The notes: generated by a model from the letters alone, not told the origin. A DNA stretch of 55,774 bases from Mycolicibacterium vinylchloridicum (GCF_013404075.1 NZ_JACBJQ010000038.1:1-55774), one strand, 5' to 3'; counted from the first letter of the stretch, positions 25,100 to 33,410 are shown. Program-made: numbers and translations.

Positions 25100-25418
25100 T
25101 TCAATCCCTCCCGGGCATGGGGTCAACACTGACATAGCTGAACATACCTGAGACGAACCTGAGAGAAAACGGTTATTGACGTTTTTGCTACAAATTCCTT
25201 TTTTCGACCTGGTCAAATTTCCCTACGGTGAACCACCGGTGAACTCTGCTACTGCCATCTACATGCGACAACCGTAGCAATCGGCCTACTCAGCAAAGTT
25301 TTGTGTGTTCGCTATCGACAGCACTTACGGCGTTTCAGGCCATTGCCAACCGTCCACTGACGCCCGTTTTTCTCAGGTTCCGGGGGCTTATTTCTCAGCT
25401 AAGGCCGGAGTTCGGGCC
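25100..25418. other. AT-richer intergenic region with repeated TCTCAG motifs
   Basis: These 319 bases hold the promoter of secreted protein B and nothing that codes convincingly. Plus-strand TCTCAG occurs at 25371 and 25393, 22 bp (two helical turns) apart, in addition to the minus-strand pair near 25150. GGTGAAC is also repeated near 25226 and 25237. A short open frame on the plus strand (25303-25653) runs into the isochorismatase gene on the other strand and is a shadow. Confidence 0.6.
25147..25164 (-). promoter_or_regulatory. Direct repeat and -10 box upstream of secreted protein B
   Basis: On the minus strand TCTCAGG occurs twice with an 11-bp period, followed at once by TATGTT as a possible -10 box. 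The repeat lies 48-65 bases before ATG 25099, almost the same distance as in the paralogue-like gene. An activator bound here would overlap the -35 position. Confidence 0.55.
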
Positions 25419-26018
25419 TCAGTCTGGGATGGCGGCTGTATCCGGCACCACGACGGCGAACAGATCGGCCAGGGCCGCGAGGCTCGCCCCCTGCAGCGTT
25501 GCCGCCGGGATGGCACCGCCATCGACACCTGGCAACGCTCGCGTTGCGGTAGCGCCAGCAACCACCGTGGGCGCGTACCCGAGATTGAACGCTCCCCTGG
25601 CCGTGGAGTTGATGCACATATGCGTCATGAATCCGGCGAGGACCAGATTCTGAGCACCCACCGATTTGAGGTGTTCGTCCAGTGGGGTGTCGACGAACGA
25701 GTTCGGGTAGTTCTTGACCACGACCGGCTCACCGTCGCGGGGCGCGACCCGTGACACGATCGCACCGCTCTCGCCATTGACGTCGTACAGCGATCCGGGC
25801 CCGTCGTCGTGCTGGATGTGGACTATCGGGATGCCGGCCGACCGGGCCCGGTCCAACAGTGCGGCAGCCTCGTCCAGTGCGCCCTGCACGCCCTCGAGTT
25901 CCATCACGCCGCGCGTGTACGTGTTCTGGCAGTCCACCAGGATGAGCGTCGAGGCCGCCAGGCTCGGCGGTTGCAGCGGAAGGCCCGCCATCGCGCGCAG
26001 GGTGTTGAGTTCACTCAT
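25419..26018 (-). CDS. Isochorismatase-family cysteine hydrolase
   Basis: The protein has 199 residues from ATG 26018, with GGGAG upstream. The alpha/beta fold carries the catalytic triad Asp29 (LILVDCQNTY), Lys102 (VVVKNYPNSF) and Cys135 (LAGFMTHMCINSTARGAF). Cys135 makes hydrolysis of an amide or similar bond (nicotinamidase, ureidoacrylate, N-carbamoyl substrates) more likely than true isochorismate hydrolysis. The exact substrate is unknown. It follows the cupin gene by 110 bases on the same strand. Confidence 0.85.
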   Translation of the reverse strand: MSELNTLRAMAGLPLQPPSLAASTLILVDCQNTYTRGVMELEGVQGALDEAAALLDRARSAGIPIVHIQHDDGPGSLYDVNGESGAIVSRVAPRDGEPVVVKNYPNSFVDTPLDEHLKSVGAQNLVLAGFMTHMCINSTARGAFNLGYAPTVVAGATATRALPGVDGGAIPAATLQGASLAALADLFAVVVPDTAAIPD

Positions 26019-26128
26019 GGTCGGTGCTCCCCTCAGGTGCCGGTACGTCACAGCAATTCAAGACCGTCGCGATCAGACAGTAGCCGCCGATCATGAAGGT
26101 GACTCCGTCTCCTTCGACGCTGCGATAG

Positions 26129-26680
26129 CTACAGACCGTCGGTGAACTCACCGTCGATCAGGATGAACGCGATGCGGCAGCGGGCTCCGGATCGGTTGGC
26201 CCAGGCGTGGTTGGTCCCCCGTTGAATGACGATGTCACCGGCCCGTACCGTCGTCTCGTCGTCGTCGACGATCAACGTGAGCTCGCCTTCCAGAACAATT
26301 CCGTAGTCGACGGTTTCGGTGCGATGCATCAAGGGGTGCGGTCCGCCTTCGGTCGACGCGTCCGCACCACCGATCTCGCTGAAGCGGGCTCGCGCCTCTT
26401 CCTCACTGAGCTGACGGACTTCGTCGCCCTCCGGCGGGAAGTCGATGACCCGAATCCTGGTGCCGCCCTTGGGCGGAGCCAGAGTCAGAGCGCTCTCCTC
26501 GGGTTCACCCGACCGGCGGTCGATCAGCACCGGCGTCTCGCGCGTGTTCCAGATTTCATAGAACGTCGCACCATTCTCACCACCGATCTGAACAGTGCGC
26601 GGGGGCGGCTCGTCGGAGACGATGATCGCCCTCCCCGCGTCGTCGTGGCCGGTGACGATTCGCCGAAATGGTGTCTGCAT
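26129..26680 (-). CDS. Cupin-domain protein
   Basis: The 183-residue protein starts at ATG 26680 with GGGAGA upstream. An N-terminal barrel-like part is followed by a C-terminal cupin. This has HRTETVDYGIVLEGELTLIVDD (the His-x-Glu part and the Gly of motif 1) and GDIVIQRGTNHAWANRS (motif 2 with its His). These residues could hold a metal ion. Such proteins act as dioxygenases, isomerases or sensors; no reaction can be assigned. Neighbours suggest a small catabolic set with the isochorismatase-like hydrolase. Confidence 0.78.
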   Translation of the reverse strand: MQTPFRRIVTGHDDAGRAIIVSDEPPPRTVQIGGENGATFYEIWNTRETPVLIDRRSGEPEESALTLAPPKGGTRIRVIDFPPEGDEVRQLSEEEARARFSEIGGADASTEGGPHPLMHRTETVDYGIVLEGELTLIVDDDETTVRAGDIVIQRGTNHAWANRSGARCRIAFILIDGEFTDGL

Positions 26681-26769
26681 GAGGTCTCCCTGCGGGGCCG
26701 AGCCGACGCGACAGCCGTCCCGGCGTATAGACGTTATCGGGGTACCTCAGCGAGTTCAACAGCTGGCCG

Positions 26770-27498
26770 TCAGCGGGTTACGGCCAGCACCGCCTCGGCA
26801 TATTCCGGCCGACATACCACGACATCGGGGAGCAGTGGGTCGGGCCGGTTGTACTGCAGCGGCGATCCGTCGATCCGCGATGTGTGCAACCCGGCGGCAC
26901 GAGCGACGGCGACCGGAGCGGCCGAATCCCATTCGTACTGCCCGCCCGCATGTACGTATACATCGGCGAGGCCTTGCACCACTGCCGCGACTTTTGCCCC
27001 GGCAGAGCCCATTTCGACCAGCACGCCGTTCAACGCATCCCGCACCTGGAGCGCGACCGCGGGCGGCCGCGTTCGTGACACCACGATGCGCGCAGCGGCC
27101 GGTGCCTGCGGCGGCGCAGCCACCGTCGGGGTGGCCAGGGTGACGTTCTGCGCCGGCAGCGCAACGGCACCGGCGATCAGTTCGCCGTCCTCCCACAACG
27201 CCACGTGCACGGCCCAGTCGTCGCGATCGAGTTCGGAGAACTCCCGGGTGCCGTCGAGCGGATCCACGATCCACACTCGCCGGCTGCGCAGCCGGACCGG
27301 ATCGTCGGCGCCTTCCTCGGAGAGCACGGCGTCGCCGGGCCGCGCCTTGGCCAGCGCCTCCATCAAATAGTCGTGAGAGCGCTTGTCGCCAGCGGCCTTT
27401 CGCTCCGCCCCTGTCGCCTCGGCCAGTTCGGCACGCACGTCGAGCAGCAGCTTGCCCGCCTGGGTGGCCAGCTCGGCAGCCAGGTCGTGGTCGCTCAC
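26770..27498 (-). CDS. cysQ: 3'(2'),5'-bisphosphate nucleotidase CysQ
   Basis: This 242-residue inositol-monophosphatase-fold enzyme has the metal-binding motif WIVDPLDGTREFSE (Asp79, Asp82), LSEEGADD before it, and the C-terminal EWDSAAPVAVARAAGLH. CysQ removes the 3'-phosphate of PAP, the by-product of PAPS use, and can act on PAPS itself. It starts at GTG 27498, which overlaps the cysNC stop (GTGA), so it is the third gene of the sulfate-activation operon. M. tuberculosis has its cysQ (Rv2131c) elsewhere, so the link to cysNC is a difference. Inositol phosphatase activity is a weaker alternative. Confidence 0.9.
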   Translation of the reverse strand: MSDHDLAAELATQAGKLLLDVRAELAEATGAERKAAGDKRSHDYLMEALAKARPGDAVLSEEGADDPVRLRSRRVWIVDPLDGTREFSELDRDDWAVHVALWEDGELIAGAVALPAQNVTLATPTVAAPPQAPAAARIVVSRTRPPAVALQVRDALNGVLVEMGSAGAKVAAVVQGLADVYVHAGGQYEWDSAAPVAVARAAGLHTSRIDGSPLQYNRPDPLLPDVVVCRPEYAEAVLAVTR

Positions 27499-29345
27499 CG
27501 CTCACGCTCCAACAAGTCGATGACCTGCTGGGCCAGCTCGTCGCATTCGCGGTCCGGGGTCAGCCGCAGATCAGGATTCTTCGGCCGCTGATAGGGGCTG
27601 TCGATCCCGGTGAAGTGGGTGATCTCCCCGGCCCGCGCCTTGGCGTAGAGCCCCTTGGGATCCCGCCGTTCGCAGTCCTCGAGCGGGGTGTCCACGAAGA
27701 TCTCGAAGAACTCCACCCCCTGATCGGCGTGCACCTTGCGGGCCAGTTCGCGGTGCTCCTCCAGCGGACTGATGGCAGGCACCAGGATCGTCAGGCCGGC
27801 GTCGGCCATCAGGGTGGCGATGTGGGCCAGCCGGCGCAGGTTCTCGGCCCGGTCGGCCATCGAGAAGCCCAGGTCGGCGTTGAGCCCGTGGCGCAGGTTG
27901 TCACCATCGAGAATGTAAGCAGGGCAACCATGTTCCAGAAGCTTCTGCTCCACCAGCACCGCCACCGACGACTTGCCGGAGCCCGACAGGCCGGTGAACC
28001 ACAGCGTTCGGCCCTTGGTCAGCCGGTCCCCGGCATCCACCAGCGACTGGTGGCGCACCGTGTTCGGCGACGCGGTACGGGCCGCGGACGGCGCCGTATC
28101 GCGGACCATGCCCGCGGCGACGGTCACGTTGGTGTCGGGATCGATGAGGATGAACGACCCGGTGGCGGCGTTGCGGGTGTACTCGTCAAGCAGCAACGGC
28201 ACCTGGGTGCGCAGGGTCACGCGGCCGAGTTCGTTGAGTTTCAACGCTGTTGCGCTCTTGTCCCGGTGCAGGGTATTGACGTCCAGGCGATAGTCCAGAG
28301 CGCCGACCCGGGCCCGCGTCGTGCGAGTGGTCTGCTTGATGATGTAGTCGCGGCCTGGCTCCAGCGCGGAGTCGTCGGCCATCCAGCACACCGTGGCATC
28401 GAATTCCTGCGTGGGCGTTGGCTGATTCTGTGGCCTGGCCAGCAGGTCACCGCGGGAGATATCGATATCGTCGGCAAGGCTGATCGAGACCGCCATGGGC
28501 GGAAACGCTTCGGAGACCGGGCCGGTCGGACCGTCGATCGTCGTGATACGACTGGTCTTTCCGCTGGGCAGCACGACGATTTCGTCACCGGGGCGCATCA
28601 CACCGCTGGCGATGGTGCCCGCGTAGCTGCGGTGGTCGGCATGCTCTTTCGTCTGCGGCCGGATCACGTACTGCACCGGGAAACGCACATCGACGAGGTT
28701 GCGATCGCCGGCGATGTAGACGTCCTCGAGGTGGCTCAGCAGCGGCGGACCGTCATACCAGGGCGCCTTGTCGGACTTGGTCACCACGTTGTCGCCGTTG
28801 AGCGCCGACATCGGGATGGTGGTGACGTCATGGATGTCCAGACGGGCGGCGAACGCGTGGAACTCCTCGCGGATCCACTCGAAACGCTCACGGTCCCAAT
28901 CAATGAGGTCCATCTTGTTCACAGCCAGCACGATGTGCTGCACGCCGAGCAGGGAGGCCAGGAAGGCGTGCCGGCGGGACTGTTCGAGCAGCCCGTGGCG
29001 GGCGTCGACGAGCACGATCACCAGTTGCGCGGTCGACGTGCCGGTGACCATGTTGCGGGTGTACTGGAGGTGGCCCGGGGTGTCGGCAATGATGAATTTC
29101 CGCTTGGCCGTTGCGAAATAGCGGTAGGCGACATCGATGGTGATGCCCTGCTCGCGCTCGGAGCGCAGCCCGTCGGTCACCAGCGCGAGGTCGGTGTAGT
29201 CGTTGCCGCGTTCGCGCGACGTGCGCTCGACGGCGGCCAGCTGGTCTTCCATCACGGCCTTGGAGTCGTAGAGCAACCGGCCGATCAGAGTCGACTTACC
29301 GTCATCGACAGATCCGGCGGTCGCAATTCTCAGAAGCGTTGCCAT
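27495..29345 (-). CDS. cysN: Bifunctional sulfate adenylyltransferase GTPase / APS kinase CysNC
   Basis: The protein has 616 residues from ATG 29345, whose A is the last base of the cysD stop. The N-terminal GTPase has GSVDDGKSTLIGRL (G1), DTPGHLQYTRNM (G3) and NKMDLIDWD (G4), followed by elongation-factor-like barrels. The C-terminal APS kinase starts near residue 450 with P-loop GLSGSGKSS and has LDGDNLRHGLNADLGF. The GTPase drives APS formation with CysD, and the kinase domain makes PAPS. The product feeds sulfation and cysteine synthesis. The frame is open for another 51 codons upstream, inside cysD, and that part is not coding. Confidence 0.95.
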   Translation of the reverse strand: MATLLRIATAGSVDDGKSTLIGRLLYDSKAVMEDQLAAVERTSRERGNDYTDLALVTDGLRSEREQGITIDVAYRYFATAKRKFIIADTPGHLQYTRNMVTGTSTAQLVIVLVDARHGLLEQSRRHAFLASLLGVQHIVLAVNKMDLIDWDRERFEWIREEFHAFAARLDIHDVTTIPMSALNGDNVVTKSDKAPWYDGPPLLSHLEDVYIAGDRNLVDVRFPVQYVIRPQTKEHADHRSYAGTIASGVMRPGDEIVVLPSGKTSRITTIDGPTGPVSEAFPPMAVSISLADDIDISRGDLLARPQNQPTPTQEFDATVCWMADDSALEPGRDYIIKQTTRTTRARVGALDYRLDVNTLHRDKSATALKLNELGRVTLRTQVPLLLDEYTRNAATGSFILIDPDTNVTVAAGMVRDTAPSAARTASPNTVRHQSLVDAGDRLTKGRTLWFTGLSGSGKSSVAVLVEQKLLEHGCPAYILDGDNLRHGLNADLGFSMADRAENLRRLAHIATLMADAGLTILVPAISPLEEHRELARKVHADQGVEFFEIFVDTPLEDCERRDPKGLYAKARAGEITHFTGIDSPYQRPKNPDLRLTPDRECDELAQQVIDLLERER

Positions 29346-30274
29346 CAGAAGTAGCCCTCCCGCTTGCGGTCTTCCATACCGGCTTCGGAGATTCGGTCGT
29401 CGGCGCGGGTGGCGCCGCGTTCGGTCAGCCGCGACACCGCGGTCTCGGCGATCACCTCTTCGACGGTGGAAGCTGTAGATTCCACGCAGCCGGTGCACGT
29501 CACGTCACCGACGGTGCGGAACCGCACCGCGGTCTCGAAGACTTTCTCGTCGGGATTCGGTTGCATGAATTCGTGGACGGCCAGCAGCATTCCGTCACGC
29601 TGGAACACCGGGCGGGTGTGCGAGTAGTAGATCGCCGGCAGCGTGATCTCTTCGGCGCCGATGTAGGCCCAGATGTCGTACTCGGTCCAGTTCGACAACG
29701 GGAAGACGCGGATGTGCTCGCCCTTGCGATGGCGTCCGTTGTAGAGGTTCCACAGCTCGGGCCGCTGAGCCTTGGGGTCCCACTGACCGAACTCGTCGCG
29801 GAAGCTGAAGACGCGCTCCTTGGCGCGGGCCTTCTCCTCGTCGCGGCGGGCACCACCGAAGGCGGCGTCGAACTTGTTCTCCCGGATGCCGCGAAGAAGT
29901 GTGACCGTCTGCAGCGGGTTGCGCGACGGCCCGTTGTCCACCACGCGGCCGGCTTCGATGTCTTCCTCCACGCTGGCGACCACCAGTCGCAGTCCGTACT
30001 TCTCGACCAGCGCGTCGCGGGTGGAGATCACCTCGTCGAAGTTGTGCCCCGTGTCGACGTGCATGACCGGGAACGGCAGGCGCCCGGGGGCGAAGGCCTT
30101 GATCGCCAGGTGCAGCATCACGATCGAGTCTTTGCCGCCGGAGAACAGCAGCACCGGCCGTTCGAACTCGGCCGCGACCTCGCGGATGATGTGGATTGCC
30201 TCGGCCTCGAGCGACCGCAAGTGGCTCAGCTCGTATTGCCCCGGCGCGGGGCTTTCGACCACCGGACTTGCCAT
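29345..30274 (-). CDS. cysD: Sulfate adenylyltransferase small subunit CysD
   Basis: The protein has 309 residues from ATG 30274, with GAGGA seven bases upstream. This length and the start MASPVVESPAPGQYELSHL fit the family. The PP-loop nucleotide site is LLFSGGKDSIVMLHLA near residue 46. It is followed by HVDTGHNFDEVISTRD and the GGARRDEEKARAKERVFSF block. CysD transfers the adenylyl group of ATP to sulfate to form APS, with CysN as GTPase partner. First gene of cysD-cysNC-cysQ. Confidence 0.95.
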   Translation of the reverse strand: MASPVVESPAPGQYELSHLRSLEAEAIHIIREVAAEFERPVLLFSGGKDSIVMLHLAIKAFAPGRLPFPVMHVDTGHNFDEVISTRDALVEKYGLRLVVASVEEDIEAGRVVDNGPSRNPLQTVTLLRGIRENKFDAAFGGARRDEEKARAKERVFSFRDEFGQWDPKAQRPELWNLYNGRHRKGEHIRVFPLSNWTEYDIWAYIGAEEITLPAIYYSHTRPVFQRDGMLLAVHEFMQPNPDEKVFETAVRFRTVGDVTCTGCVESTASTVEEVIAETAVSRLTERGATRADDRISEAGMEDRKREGYF

Positions 30275-30326
30275 GGATTTCCTCGTAAACTTGGTAGGAT
30301 TGACCAGAATTACAAACCTAACCTGG

Positions 30327-30355
30327 AATCTAGCGAGCAACGCCTGCTAAGTCAA
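30327..30355 (-). promoter_or_regulatory. Sigma-A-type promoter of cysD-cysNC-cysQ
   Basis: On the minus strand TTGACT (30355-30350) and TAGATT (30332-30327) are separated by exactly 17 bases. This matches a housekeeping promoter at five of six and four of six positions. Transcription would start near 30320, giving a leader of about 45 bases before the cysD ATG. Confidence 0.65.
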
Positions 30356-30406
30356 GGGTTGGGCGCAGAGGGAAGAACTGCAGGTCAAACAGTTTATTTG
30401 AAACCG

Positions 30407-30730
30407 CTAGAGGACAACTTCGGCAAGCTTGCCCGTCGCGACATCGAAGACGAAACCACGCAGCGACTCATGCTTGGTGACGAACGGGCTGTTCTCGATG
30501 CGCCGTAGCGACTGGCGGACGTCTTCGTCGACATCCCCGAACGCCTCGGCCGCCCACTGCGGCTTGATGCCGGTCTCGGCCTGGATGTCGCGTTTGAATG
30601 CGTCATCGGTGATCACCCCGCCGGCGTTCCGGATGACATGTGCCTCACCATCTTTGAGGCCCAGGATCCGGTACACGTCGAGGCGGGCGTCCATGCACGC
30701 GACAACGGCGACGTGCTTGCTCGGCGGCAA
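30407..30730 (-). pseudogene. canA: Remnant of beta-carbonic anhydrase (Rv1284-like)
   Basis: A 107-codon frame matches Rv1284-type beta-carbonic anhydrase as I recall it, with two losses. The N-terminal ~20 residues are missing: an in-frame TAG lies shortly upstream, and only a TTG could start it. About 35 residues between NAGGVITDD and AFKRDIQAETG are also gone. The missing block holds the HxxC half of the zinc site (HHTDCGM); the CMDAR half (Cys, Asp, Arg) remains. The C-terminus is intact (SLRRIENSPFVTKHESLRGF). A TDD duplication at both ends of the lost segment in Rv1284 suggests slippage between repeats. Without both zinc ligands it cannot work as a normal enzyme. The position, between oppB and cysD, is the same as in M. 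tuberculosis. Confidence 0.8.
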
Positions 30731-30763
30731 GGGCAGCCGCCACTGCCACCCCTACCAATCAAA

Positions 30764-30816
30764 GCGATTTCGGCGCGCTAACCGCCGCTGAGCGAACGAA
30801 AGCGCGCCGAAATCGC
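30764..30816. repeat. 53-nt palindromic element, copy 1
   Basis: Arms GCGATTTCGGCGCGC (30764-30778) and its exact complement (30802-30816) flank a 23-base centre containing GCTGAGCG. It lies three bases after the stop of the small secreted gene on the minus strand and 34 bases before the carbonic anhydrase remnant. It could end transcription, but the second copy is not at a gene end. Confidence 0.85.
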
Positions 30817-30819
30817 AAC

Positions 30820-31065
30820 TCAGGGCGCCTCAGGAGGTTCGGCGGTCACCGGCGGGGTCGCGACCTCCGGCGCCCGGGTCGGCTCCCCGGTCGACGTAGT
30901 TGTCGTCTCCCCCGTCGTCATCTCCGAGGTCACCGGCGAGGTGAACGTGCCCGGGTCCGACACCACCATGGCGCCGCCCGGCTCGGTCACTCCCATGGCC
31001 AACGCCGCCATGGCTACCATCGCACTGCCGCCGACCACGGCGGACAGCGTTTTGATGTTGAGCAT
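30820..31065 (-). CDS. Small secreted Thr/Pro-rich protein
   Basis: The protein has 81 residues from ATG 31065, preceded by GAAGTG. The signal peptide is MLNIKTLSAVVGGSAMVAMAALA. The mature part is Thr/Pro/Glu-rich (TSEMTTGETTTTSTGEPTRA) and has no cysteine, so it is probably unstructured and possibly glycosylated. A longer frame to 31185 adds a basic stretch with no start signal. Function unknown. Confidence 0.65.
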   Translation of the reverse strand: MLNIKTLSAVVGGSAMVAMAALAMGVTEPGGAMVVSDPGTFTSPVTSEMTTGETTTTSTGEPTRAPEVATPPVTAEPPEAP

Positions 31066-31205
31066 CTCGACACTTCCAATCGGTCTCGGTCGGTGTTCCA
31101 CAGACCGGCTTCCCTGCCGATCTGCTGGCAATTGGTTAGCCGTGACCTGTGGGGCCGAAACCTGGCGTTCCCGTCGCGCAGACAAAACCGCAGGCAGCGG
31201 CCCTG

Positions 31206-31394
31206 TTATCGCGGCTCCATGCTGGGTGACGGGCGCGCGCTACTCGGCAGCATGGGCGGGGAGGTGTGCACCGTAGTCGGGCTGGGGCTCGTGATCGTCG
31301 GCTCGGTCGGGCTGCCCTTGTCGGTGCATGCGGCCAGCGCCGTGACGGTCAACGCGAGTACCGCGCCCGCGCGCAGGCGCGTGATCCCATTCAC
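31206..31394 (-). CDS. Small putative lipoprotein
   Basis: The protein has about 62 residues from GTG 31394, with a weak AGGCGG upstream. The leader VNGITRLRAGAVLALTVTALAAC ends in a perfect lipobox (LAAC, Cys23). A short Ser/Thr/Pro-rich mature part follows (TDKGSPTEPTITSPSPTTVH). It is divergent from oppB. It would be anchored to the outer face of the membrane; function unknown. Confidence 0.55.
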   Translation of the reverse strand: MNGITRLRAGAVLALTVTALAACTDKGSPTEPTITSPSPTTVHTSPPMLPSSARPSPSMEPR

Positions 31395-31506
31395 GCCCGC
31401 CTGACTATCCGCGCACGGCGGCGACAAACGGGCCGAGGTCTTCCCGTGATTTCTCTCCGTCATCTCCTACCCTGTGCTGCATGCACCCTGCGGCGAGCAA
31501 CGCCCG

Positions 31507-32484
31507 ATGACGCGATTCCTGGCGCGTCGGCTGCTCAACTACCTGGTGCTGCTCGCCTTGGCGTCATTCCTGACCTTCACGCTGACCTCGCTGACGTTCA
31601 CCCCGTTGAACAGCCTGCTGCAACGCAATCCCCGACCACCGCAGGCCGTCATCGACGCCAAGGCCGCCGAGCTCGATCTCGACAAGCCGATACCGCTGCG
31701 CTACGCCCACTGGGTGGGCGGTGCGGTGCGGGGCGACTTCGGCACGACGGTCACCGGTCAGCCCGTCTCCGACGAACTGGGGCGCCGCATCGGAGTGAGC
31801 CTGCGGCTGCTGGTCATCGGCTCGGTGCTGGGCACCGTGATCGGCGTGGTGATCGGCGCCTGGGGTGCGATTCGCCAGTACCGACTATCCGACCGGGTGA
31901 TAACGCTGCTGTCGCTTCTGGTGATCAGCACGCCGACGTTCGTGATCGCCAACCTGGCGATCCTGGCTGCACTCAAGGTGAATTCCATTCTGGGACTTCA
32001 GATTTTCGAGTACACGGGCGAGACGAGTCCCGATGCCGTCGGCGGTCCGTGGAATCAGTTCATCGACAGGCTGCAGCATCTGATCCTGCCCAGCGTCACC
32101 CTGGCGCTCGGCGCGATCGCGGGTTACAGCCGCTACCAACGCAATGCGATGCTCGATGTCCTCGGTCAGGACTTCATTCGCACCGCACGGGCCAAGGGAC
32201 TCACCCGGCGCCAGGCGTTGTTCAAGCACGGACTTCGCACCGCCCTGATCCCGATGGCGACGCTGTTCGCCTACGGCGTCGCGGGTTTGGTCACCGGGGC
32301 GGTGTTCGTGGAGAAGATCTTCGGGTGGCACGGCATGGGTGAGTGGGTGGTTGCGGGCATCGCCACCCAGGACACCAATATCGTCGCGGCGATCACCGTG
32401 TTCTCCGGTGCCGTCGTGCTACTCGCCGGCCTGCTGTCCGACGTCATCTACGCGATCCTCGATCCCAGGGTGAGGGTGACATGA
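31507..32484 (+). CDS. oppB: Oligopeptide ABC transporter permease OppB
   Basis: The 325-residue permease starts at ATG 31507 (MTRFLARRLLNYLVLLAL). It has six membrane segments, the family N-terminal half with DFGTTVTGQPV, and the EAA-type loop YQRNAMLDVLGQDFIRTARAKGL, which contacts the ATPase. With OppC it forms the channel of the importer. Its stop overlaps oppC by four bases (ATGA). Length and gene order match Rv1283c, divergent from the carbonic anhydrase and cysDN genes. Confidence 0.9.
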   Translation: MTRFLARRLLNYLVLLALASFLTFTLTSLTFTPLNSLLQRNPRPPQAVIDAKAAELDLDKPIPLRYAHWVGGAVRGDFGTTVTGQPVSDELGRRIGVSLRLLVIGSVLGTVIGVVIGAWGAIRQYRLSDRVITLLSLLVISTPTFVIANLAILAALKVNSILGLQIFEYTGETSPDAVGGPWNQFIDRLQHLILPSVTLALGAIAGYSRYQRNAMLDVLGQDFIRTARAKGLTRRQALFKHGLRTALIPMATLFAYGVAGLVTGAVFVEKIFGWHGMGEWVVAGIATQDTNIVAAITVFSGAVVLLAGLLSDVIYAILDPRVRVT

Positions 32485-33410
32485 CCGAAACGGACAGCAG
32501 CGCCCGCTCCGGGGTCAAGATCGAGGAGTTCGCCTCCCGTCGCACCCTGGTGCTGCGCCGGTTCGCGCGCAACCGGGCGGCGATGGTCTCCCTGATCGTG
32601 CTGGCTGTGCTCTTCATCGGCTGCTACGCACTGCCACCGCTGTTGCCGTGGTCCTACACCGATCTGGATTTCTACGCGCTGCAAGACCCGCCCAGCACCG
32701 ACCACTGGTTCGGTACCAACGCCATCGGTCAGGACCTCTTCGCCCAGATTCTGCGCGGCATGCAGAAGTCGATGCTGATCGGCGTGTGCGTGGCGGTGAT
32801 CTCGACGGGGATCGCCGCCACCGTCGGCTCGATCGCCGGCTACTTCGGCGGCTGGCGCGACCGCACCCTGATGTGGGTGGTGGACCTGCTGCTGGTGGTG
32901 CCGAGCTTTATCCTGATCGCGATTCTCACGCCGATCACCAAGGGGTCCGCCAACGTCGCGCTGCTCATCGTGCTGCTCGCCGGGTTCAGCTGGATGGTGA
33001 GTTCCCGGATGGTGCGGGGTCTGACGATGAGCCTGCGGGAGCGCGAATTCGTCAAGGCGGCACGGTATATGGGTGTGCCGAGCTCACGCATCATCATCCG
33101 GCACATCATCCCGAACGTCGCGTCGATCCTGATCATCGACGCCGCCCTGAACGTCGCGGTCGCGATCCTTGCCGAAACCGGCTTGAGCTTCCTGGGTTTC
33201 GGCATCCAGCCGCCCGATGTTTCGCTGGGCACCCTGATCGCCGACGGCACCAAGTCGGCGACGACGTTCCCGTGGGTGTTCCTGTTCCCGGCCGGGGTGC
33301 TGGTGCTGATCCTGGTGTGCGCCAACCTCACCGGTGACGGACTTCGCGACGCCCTCGACCCGGGCAGCGCCAACCTGCGCCGCGGCCGCAGGAAGAACAC
33401 GAAGTCATGA
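32481..33410 (+). CDS. oppC: Oligopeptide ABC transporter permease OppC
   Basis: The 309-residue partner permease has an N-terminal cytoplasmic tail and six membrane segments. HWFGTNAIGQDLFAQILRGM marks the DppC/OppC family, and REREFVKAARYMGVPSSRII is the ATPase-contact loop. It starts at ATG 32481, overlapping oppB, and its stop overlaps the oppD start (ATGA). It works only as a heterodimer with OppB. Confidence 0.9.
   Translation: MTETDSSARSGVKIEEFASRRTLVLRRFARNRAAMVSLIVLAVLFIGCYALPPLLPWSYTDLDFYALQDPPSTDHWFGTNAIGQDLFAQILRGMQKSMLIGVCVAVISTGIAATVGSIAGYFGGWRDRTLMWVVDLLLVVPSFILIAILTPITKGSANVALLIVLLAGFSWMVSSRMVRGLTMSLREREFVKAARYMGVPSSRIIIRHIIPNVASILIIDAALNVAVAILAETGLSFLGFGIQPPDVSLGTLIADGTKSATTFPWVFLFPAGVLVLILVCANLTGDGLRDALDPGSANLRRGRRKNTKS

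Noticed and set aside
27615..29354. 579-codon open frame on the plus strand
   Set aside because: Antisense to cysNC, whose GTPase and kinase motifs are intact.
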